DNA of 64,000 nucleotides from Flavobacterium sp. (lineage in GTDB: Bacteria; Bacteroidota; Bacteroidia; Flavobacteriales; Flavobacteriaceae): NCBI GenBank assembly GCA_016714905.1, contig JADKBW010000013.1, positions 1-64,000 on the forward strand, in the 5' to 3' direction. Below, piece after piece: positions 59,123-64,000 of the stretch. Numbering within the stretch: position 1 is the first letter of the stretch; each line of letters opens with the position of its first letter. The position numbers were made by a program, and so were the translations under genes. Below the pieces are notes generated by a model. That model saw only the letters and a list, made by a program, of their open reading frames with translations, did no database searches and was not told the origin of the DNA.

Positions 59123-59956
59123 ATGTCAAACGTATATTTAGGTTATCATTTTACTATCGAGCCCAAAGAATTGGGTTCAGAAATTCTAATCGCTGAACTA
59201 GGCGAATTGCCATTTGAAAGTTTTGTTGAAAGTGAATTTGGTGTGACGGCATTTGTCCAAAAACAACTTTGGACAGCCTCTATTCTTGACGAGGTATTTG
59301 TTTTGAATTCTCCGCAGTTTACTATTTCCTACACCATTGAGGAAATCGAGCAAGTCAACTGGAACGAAGAATGGGAAAAAAATTTCGAACCCATCGATGT
59401 AGACGGTCAATGTCATGTGCGAGCGCCATTTCATCCTAAGACCAATGCGGAATATGACATTATCATTGAGCCAAAGATGAGTTTCGGAACTGGACATCAT
59501 GAAACTACACATATGATGATCCAACATCTATTGGAAATCGATGTCACCAATATGAAAACTTTAGATATGGGCTGCGGTACTGCCATTTTAGCAATACTAG
59601 CCGAAATGAAAGGTGCCAAACCTATTGATGCGATTGATATTGACAATTGGTGCTATTTGAATTCCATTGAGAACGCAGAGCGAAACAACTGTAACCATAT
59701 TACCGTTTACGAAGGTGATGCTTCTTTGTTGATAGACCAAAAATATGATTTGATTATAGCCAATATCAATCGTAATATTTTGCTTAATGATATGCAGCGC
59801 TATGTTGATTGTCTTAATAAAGATGGAGTTCTTTTGTTAAGTGGTTTCTACGAAGAAGACATCCCATTTATTGATGCATCATGCACCGAAAAAGGGCTGA
59901 AATTTGCAAAAAAATTACAGAGAAATAATTGGGTTTCGTTAAAATATATAAATTAG
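59123..59956 (+). CDS. prmA: Ribosomal protein L11 methyltransferase
   Basis: A 277-residue class I SAM methyltransferase that methylates ribosomal protein L11. I start at ATG 59123 (SNVYLGYHF); an earlier in-frame ATG lies inside the inverted repeat. The catalytic domain begins near residue 110 with MSFGTGHHETTHMM, then LDMGCGTAILAILAEMKGA (SAM motif I), IDNWCYLNSIENAERN and IIANINRNILL. The N-terminal domain that binds L11 is present. Confidence 0.92.
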   Translation: MSNVYLGYHFTIEPKELGSEILIAELGELPFESFVESEFGVTAFVQKQLWTASILDEVFVLNSPQFTISYTIEEIEQVNWNEEWEKNFEPIDVDGQCHVRAPFHPKTNAEYDIIIEPKMSFGTGHHETTHMMIQHLLEIDVTNMKTLDMGCGTAILAILAEMKGAKPIDAIDIDNWCYLNSIENAERNNCNHITVYEGDASLLIDQKYDLIIANINRNILLNDMQRYVDCLNKDGVLLLSGFYEEDIPFIDASCTEKGLKFAKKLQRNNWVSLKYIN

Positions 59957-60009
59957 CATTTAAATTTTTAAACCACTGTTAATCAATTCTTTTCCACAAT
60001 AATAAGCAC

Positions 60010-60285
60010 ATGGCAACTATTGAAAAAACAAAAAGACAGACATCAATTCTTGAAGCTGTCGACGTCAACAATGAAATCATTCTCTATAATGATGATGTCA
60101 ACACTTTTGATCACGTCATTGATACCTTAATCAGAGTCTGTAATCACACCTCGGAACAGGCAGAACAGTGCGCGATTTTAGTCCATTATAAAGGGAAATG
60201 CACCGTAAAAACCGGCTCTTTCGACGAATTAAAACCGCAATGCACGCAGTTGCTAGAAGCGGGTTTAAGTGCAGAAATTATCTAA
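60010..60285 (+). CDS. clpS: ATP-dependent Clp protease adaptor ClpS
   Basis: A 91-residue adaptor that delivers N-end-rule substrates to ClpAP. The core motif ILYNDDVNTFDHVIDTLIRV and the second part AILVHYKGKCTVKTGSFDEL match ClpS; the flexible N-terminus (TIEKTKRQTSI) is as expected. It converges with the YeeE/YedE pair, stops 9 bp apart. Confidence 0.93.
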   Translation: MATIEKTKRQTSILEAVDVNNEIILYNDDVNTFDHVIDTLIRVCNHTSEQAEQCAILVHYKGKCTVKTGSFDELKPQCTQLLEAGLSAEII

Positions 60286-60294
60286 GTAAATGTT

Positions 60295-60708
60295 TTAGTG
60301 AGGTAATTTATCTTTCACTACTCCGTACAAGAATGTGCCTAAAAGCGCTCCCAATAGCACAAATACAACTGGCAAAAAGCCAGCACCCAGAAGTATAAAT
60401 ATCGGTCCTGGACAAGATCCAACGAGCGCCCAACCCAAACCAAAAAACAATCCACCAATCCAGTAGCGAAAGGAACCTTTTTCCTTGTCGGCAATCGTAA
60501 TCGGCACTCCTTTACTGTTTTTGATTTCATTTCGTTTTATCAATTGAAGCCCTACTAAACCGACCATGATGGCTACCATGATAATGCCATACATATGAAA
60601 CGATTGGAATTGAAACATTTCATAAATACGATACCATGAAACCGCTTCTGATTTCGTTAAGACGATTCCGAAAAGGAATCCAATAAGAATAAATTTTATC
60701 GATTTCAT
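60295..60708 (-). CDS. YeeE/YedE-family (DUF6691) transporter, small subunit
   Basis: A 137-residue membrane protein with four TM helices. The signature GWALVGSCPGPIFILLG carries the conserved Cys in a GxCPGP motif. Family members pair with a second YeeE/YedE protein and import thiosulfate or other sulfur species. The start is 3 bp from the stop of the partner gene, so the two form one unit. Confidence 0.88.
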   Translation of the reverse strand: MKSIKFILIGFLFGIVLTKSEAVSWYRIYEMFQFQSFHMYGIIMVAIMVGLVGLQLIKRNEIKNSKGVPITIADKEKGSFRYWIGGLFFGLGWALVGSCPGPIFILLGAGFLPVVFVLLGALLGTFLYGVVKDKLPH

Positions 60709-60711
60709 TGC

Positions 60712-61269
60712 TTAGAAAATTAAAGGGAAAATAAAATGGGTCATCAATAAACCCCCAACAAAAAAACCGATAACGGCCTTCAAGGATTGTCGTTGCAAAT
60801 TGCTCATGCCAGCAATCGCGTGACCAGAAGTACAACCGCCTGCGTAACGGGATCCGAAACCAATCAGAAGTCCACCAATTAGCAAAATAAAAATCATTTT
60901 CGGCGATTGAAACACATCATTTCCAAACAAATTGTCAGGCAGCAGTTTGCCATCTGGAGCGTCAATGCCCATCGACTGAAGTTGCATAATAGTTTGCGGA
61001 TTGATCGACACATTAGAAGGATCACTCATAAAATGAACTGCCACAAATCCACCAATCATGGCTCCCAAAATTACCATTAAGTTCCAGTATTGCGACTTGG
61101 CATCAAACCTAAAAAAGTCTGCAAATTTATCCGCTCCTGCCATAGTGCAAAGTGTCCGCAGATTCGATGACATACCGAAAACCTTACCGAAATAATTGAG
61201 TGTTAGCATAATCATCGCAATCAAGAAACCCGTAATTGACCAATGCCAAGTTTGAAAAAGAAAATCCAT
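60712..61269 (-). CDS. YeeE/YedE-family transporter, large subunit
   Basis: A 185-residue membrane protein. The motif GSRYAGGCTSGHAIAGMSNL contains the sulfur-binding Cys of the family (GGCTSGH). The C-terminal half (KMIFILLIGGLLIGFGSRYA) and the N-terminal TM helices match. Together with the adjacent small subunit it probably carries thiosulfate or persulfide sulfur. In many Flavobacteria this pair lies beside the persulfide dioxygenase-rhodanese gene; here that gene is about 53 kb away. Confidence 0.88.
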   Translation of the reverse strand: MDFLFQTWHWSITGFLIAMIMLTLNYFGKVFGMSSNLRTLCTMAGADKFADFFRFDAKSQYWNLMVILGAMIGGFVAVHFMSDPSNVSINPQTIMQLQSMGIDAPDGKLLPDNLFGNDVFQSPKMIFILLIGGLLIGFGSRYAGGCTSGHAIAGMSNLQRQSLKAVIGFFVGGLLMTHFIFPLIF

Positions 61270-61374
61270 TGTTTCCGTTTTTTTACAAATTTAATAATTC
61301 ATTTGATTTTTAATTGAAAATAACTAGGTATTAAAATAAACTAGTAATTTTGGACAGCAATAAACTAAAATAAT

Positions 61375-61868
61375 ATGAAGAAGTTTGCAATTGAAATCAG
61401 ATGGGGAATTCAATTTAGTATTGTTTCCTTAGTCTGGATGATCTTCGAGAAAACAATGGGATGGCATGATGAGCTCATTAGTAAGCAAGCCATCTATACC
61501 AATTTGTTTGCCTTTGTCGCTATTGGACTCTATTTTATTGCCTTAACGGACAAGAAAAAAACTACTACAATGGGACAATGAATTGGAAACAAGGTTTTCT
61601 CTCAGGCTTGGTGCTGTCAACGGTAGTCGCGGTTTTGAGTCCAATGGTACAATCTATCACCTTTACTTATATCACACCTCATTTTTTCGAAAATATCATT
61701 AAATATGTGGTTGCTCATAAAATTCAAACACAAAGTCAAGCCGAAATGTATTTCAATCTGAAAAGCTATACGATTCAAGGAATTTTCGGCGCTTTCTCGT
61801 TTGGAGTACTAACGTCCGCGATGGTTGCATTTGTATTAAAAACTAAAGTCGATTCGAATGAAAAATAG
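61375..61868 (+). CDS. DUF4199 membrane protein (frameshift near 61558)
   Basis: A four-TM protein of about 164 codons. The first part (VSLVWMIFEKTMGWHDELIS, ALTDKKK) is in one frame to 61581; the remainder (TMNWKQGFLSGLVLSTVVAV, GIFGAFSFGVLTSAMVAFVL) is in another from about 61560. The A7 run near 61555-61561 is one base short of a continuous frame reading DKKKNYYNGTMNW. DUF4199 proteins of this phylum have this length and the central MGW and WKQGF motifs. The function is unknown. The next gene overlaps it by 11 bp. Confidence 0.85.
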
Positions 61869-62304
61869 TCTTTTTATTGTCATACTTTCATTGATTTTGA
61901 GCGCTTGCACGAGCACACAATCAACATTGAAGAATGTAAAAAATGATGCGGAAATTCCAAAAGTAAGTGCTGCAAATACATTTATATTAACTGCCTTCAG
62001 CAAAGACAAAAAGTACGGCTACGACAAAGATTATCCTATTAATGTTTTTTACAAAAATGTAGCTGCCGCAAAAGAAAACCAAGAACGTTTTTTGAATGCA
62101 TTGGCTGGACCCAAAGGAGAAAAAATAAGCTATACAAAAACAGGGATTTGTTGTCCATTTCCCAATACCAAATCTGAAATGGGCGTCGCTTCTTTAGATA
62201 TATACAGCATCACTTGGGAAGGTCAGAAAAAACCCATCATACTCTATCTTAATTCGTATGAAAAAGGAGTGCTAATGGTTCCTATGGGTTTTACCGCAAA
62301 ATAA
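61858..62304 (+). CDS. Lipoprotein upstream of kdsA, with in-frame open extension after its stop
   Basis: A 148-residue lipoprotein (signal VILSLILSACTSTQ). The mature part includes FSKDKKYGYDKDYPINVF, RFLNALAGPKGEKISY and TKTGICCPFPN, a pattern I recall from a short family found near kdsA in Flavobacteria and sometimes misannotated as KdsA. Right after the TAA the same frame stays open for 29 more codons (TSSDPKSPSPDGSEN, then AVFAGKYYLTK) to a second TAA at 62392-62394. The TAA may be a nonsense change or error in a longer gene, or the extension may be chance. Confidence 0.65.
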   Translation: MKNSLFIVILSLILSACTSTQSTLKNVKNDAEIPKVSAANTFILTAFSKDKKYGYDKDYPINVFYKNVAAAKENQERFLNALAGPKGEKISYTKTGICCPFPNTKSEMGVASLDIYSITWEGQKKPIILYLNSYEKGVLMVPMGFTAK

Positions 62305-62404
62305 ACTTCGTCTGATCCGAAAAGTCCTAGTCCAGATGGAAGTGAAAATCCTTTTGTAGCGGTTTTCGCTGGAAAATATTACCTCACAAAATAATAATTT
62401 CAGG

Positions 62405-62510
62405 ATTTGTGTTCGGTCAATTCAATTCGCTCGGGAGGAACGAACAGCTGGACCCGAGCTCCTGAAAGGGCGAACAGGCGAAGCAATAAGCTCCTTAAAA
62501 AAAAGCCAAA
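62405..62510 (+). repeat. GC-richer hairpin block upstream of kdsA (possible copy 3 of the structured repeat)
   Basis: GCTCGGG at 62429-62435 pairs with CCCGAGC at 62453-62459, loop of 17 nt. The right side ends AGCTCCTTAAAAAAAA, close to the AGCTCCTAAAAAAA end of the copy at 45950-46050, and GGGCGAAC/GGCGAAGC repeats follow the stem. The CATCC...GATA flanks of copies 1 and 2 are absent, so this may be a related but different element. Confidence 0.45.
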
Positions 62511-62537
62511 CTTCGCCAAAAGCTCATCTATCCTAAG

Positions 62538-62545
62538 TATATTTG
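62538..62545 (+). promoter_or_regulatory. Putative -7 element of kdsA
   Basis: TATATTTG matches TANNTTTG, 18 bp before the ATG at 62564; no TTTG at -33. Confidence 0.55.
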
Positions 62546-62563
62546 CCGCATTAAATTTTGACC

Positions 62564-63382
62564 ATGAACATACACAACATACCTCAAATTAAACATACCG
62601 ATAGTGGTAACTTTTTCTTATTAGCCGGTCCATGCGCTATTGAAGGGGAAGAGATGGCAATGCAGATTGCAGAAAAGTTAGTAGGTATTTCAGATAAGCT
62701 TCAAATTCCATACGTTTTTAAAGGCTCGTTCAAAAAAGCCAATCGTTCTAGAATAGATAGTTTTTCGGGAATTGGCGATGAAAAAGCACTGAAAATTTTG
62801 CGTAAAGTATCTGAAACTTTCCATATTCCAACCGTTACGGACATTCATACCAATGAAGATGCTGCAATGGCGGCTGAGTATGTCGATGTTTTACAGATTC
62901 CCGCATTTCTGGTGAGACAAACTGATTTGGTAGTGGCAGCGGCCAACACAGGAAAAGTGGTCAATCTAAAAAAAGGACAATTTATGAGTCCAGAGAGCAT
63001 GAAACATGCCGTCCAAAAAGTACTCGATTGTCACAATGAAAATGTAATGGTCACCGATCGAGGAACAATGTTCGGCTACCAAGATATGATTGTAGATTTC
63101 AGAGGAATTCCAACAATGCAACAATACGCCACAACGGTTCTTGATGTGACCCACTCTTTACAACAACCCAATCAAATGATTGGTGTGACGGGAGGAAGAC
63201 CTGACATGATTGAAACTGTTGCGAAAGCTGGAATTGCTGTTGGTGTTGACGGTATTTTTATTGAAACCCATTATGATCCAGCCAATGCCAAAAGCGACGG
63301 CGCCAATATGCTCCATTTAGATTTGTTTGAAGGATTGATGACAAAACTTGTGGCGATTCGCAAAACAATTAATACCTTCTAA
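62564..63382 (+). CDS. kdsA: KDO-8-phosphate synthase (metal-dependent type)
   Basis: A 272-residue aldolase that joins arabinose-5-phosphate and phosphoenolpyruvate to make KDO-8-phosphate for LPS inner core. Motifs: FLLAGPCAIEGEEMA, YVFKGSFKKANRSRIDSFSG, DIHTNEDAAMAAEYVDVLQI, PAFLVRQTDL, VTDRGTMFGYQDM, and the late GVDGIFIETHYDPANAKSDG. The Cys in AGPCAIE marks the metal-dependent class (Asn occupies this place in the E. coli-type, metal-independent enzyme). I start at ATG 62564; a TTG 6 bp upstream is in frame but weaker. Confidence 0.95.
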   Translation: MNIHNIPQIKHTDSGNFFLLAGPCAIEGEEMAMQIAEKLVGISDKLQIPYVFKGSFKKANRSRIDSFSGIGDEKALKILRKVSETFHIPTVTDIHTNEDAAMAAEYVDVLQIPAFLVRQTDLVVAAANTGKVVNLKKGQFMSPESMKHAVQKVLDCHNENVMVTDRGTMFGYQDMIVDFRGIPTMQQYATTVLDVTHSLQQPNQMIGVTGGRPDMIETVAKAGIAVGVDGIFIETHYDPANAKSDGANMLHLDLFEGLMTKLVAIRKTINTF

Positions 63383-63392
63383 GACAACACTT

Positions 63393-64000
63393 TTGAAAAA
63401 TTTTTTTTATACTGTTCTTTGCATTTTGTGCTTTTCAAACTATGCCTTTTCGCAAGAACCAGTAACAATACAACCAAAATACACAGCGCACAACAAGGGG
63501 AAATTTTTTGTCTCTTGGGGCGGAAATAGAGAAAGTTATTCTAAGTCAGACATTACTTTTACAGGCGCCGACTATAACTTTACGATTCACAATGTGGAGG
63601 CGCATGACAAACCAAAGGGTTGGCATTGCGATTATTTGAATCCGGCAAGAATGACCATACCTCAAACCAATTTTAGATTGGGTTATTTTGTATCTGATCA
63701 CTATATCATTTCTCTTGGTTTGGATCACATGAAATATGTAATGTTTCAAGACAAAGCAGTTAACTTAAGTGGCTATTATCCAAAATACGGCTCGTATGGT
63801 GAAGTTTTGTCAAATAACCAAACCTTGCTTACGGAAGACTTTTTGACTTTCGAGCATACCGATGGCTTGAATTACATTCATGCTGAGGTTTCAAGATTTG
63901 ATGATGTCTCGAAATTATTTACAATTGGTAATACAGATAAGATTCAAATCAATCTTACCGAGGGAATTGGTGGCGGATTGATATACCCTAAGACCAATGC
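63393..64000 (+). CDS. Exported probable outer-membrane protein (3' partial)
   Basis: A frame open from TTG 63393 to the window end (over 200 codons) without a stop. The signal peptide is clear (FFYTVLCILCFSNYAFSQ). The mature sequence is strand-rich with aromatic pairs (KFFVSWGGNRESYSKSDITF, FRLGYFVSDHYIISLGLDHM, YIHAEVSRFDDVSKLF), typical of small outer-membrane barrels of this phylum. I see no nearer ATG, so TTG 63393 is the probable start. It follows kdsA by 10 bp. The C-terminus is outside the window. Confidence 0.7.
   Translation, partial: MKNFFYTVLCILCFSNYAFSQEPVTIQPKYTAHNKGKFFVSWGGNRESYSKSDITFTGADYNFTIHNVEAHDKPKGWHCDYLNPARMTIPQTNFRLGYFVSDHYIISLGLDHMKYVMFQDKAVNLSGYYPKYGSYGEVLSNNQTLLTEDFLTFEHTDGLNYIHAEVSRFDDVSKLFTIGNTDKIQINLTEGIGGGLIYPKTN

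Noticed and set aside
62407..62592. A 61-codon frame over the hairpin block before kdsA
   Set aside because: Runs through the repeat and into kdsA in another frame. Composition (SIRSGGTNSW) reflects the GC block only.

Overview
The window is a chromosomal segment of a Bacteroidota bacterium, most likely Flavobacterium or a close relative in the Flavobacteriaceae. The reasons are low GC content, promoters of the TTTG-N19-TANNTTTG type (a perfect example precedes tRNA-Tyr), several proteins with C-terminal type IX secretion (T9SS) sorting domains, many SPII lipoproteins, a fused E1 alpha/beta 2-oxoacid dehydrogenase, and short interspersed repeats that I recall from this genus.

Layout. (1) 1-7.5 kb: an efflux operon (TolC-like channel, lipoprotein adaptor, RND permease) running into a small PII-like protein, a DUF2892 membrane protein and a persulfide-dioxygenase-type metallo-beta-lactamase fused to two rhodanese domains. 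(2) 7.6-9.7 kb: a TlpA-like thiol oxidoreductase, tRNA-Tyr, and a ~132-bp tandem array that includes a copy of the tRNA 3' end and its terminator. (3) 9.8-27.5 kb, minus strand: surface proteins. These are a heavily frame-broken T9SS protein, a giant adhesin of about 3,760 codons built of YDG-type repeats and ending in a dockerin-like module, and another T9SS protein. (4) 27.8-33 kb: lipoprotein, SdiA-regulated beta-propeller, phosphate-selective porin, T9SS protein, SIMPL protein and rhomboid protease. (5) 33-46.8 kb: housekeeping and envelope genes (lipid acyltransferase, class V aminotransferase, glmM, acpH, ggt, alkD-like, ClC channel, uvrA, LOG family). (6) 46.8-64 kb: an M1-like pseudopeptidase joined to a probable outer-membrane barrel, fused E1, rlmH, folP, DUF1599, a DoxX/thioredoxin-fold gene run to tpiA, prmA, clpS, a YeeE/YedE pair, DUF4199, kdsA and a partial gene at the right edge.

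Data quality matters here. About twenty reading frames are broken by indels, and where I could resolve them they are mostly single bases in short homopolymers. They hit conserved genes such as uvrA (twice), ggt and the RND permease. A short G/C-homopolymer block at 42.0 kb looks unlike any other sequence in the window. I read most broken frames as sequencing or assembly errors rather than pseudogenes, and I annotate each gene across its breaks. The 9.8-12.4 kb gene, with about eight breaks, is the least certain.

The observations I rate highest are: a family of intergenic elements with constant flanks around a variable hairpin (a candidate structured RNA, one copy lying inside the efflux operon); the coupling of RND efflux with a PII-like protein and persulfide oxidation; the zinc-site-less M1 peptidase/barrel fusion; the giant YDG adhesin with a dockerin-like end instead of a recognisable T9SS domain; and the tRNA-Tyr-linked tandem array.
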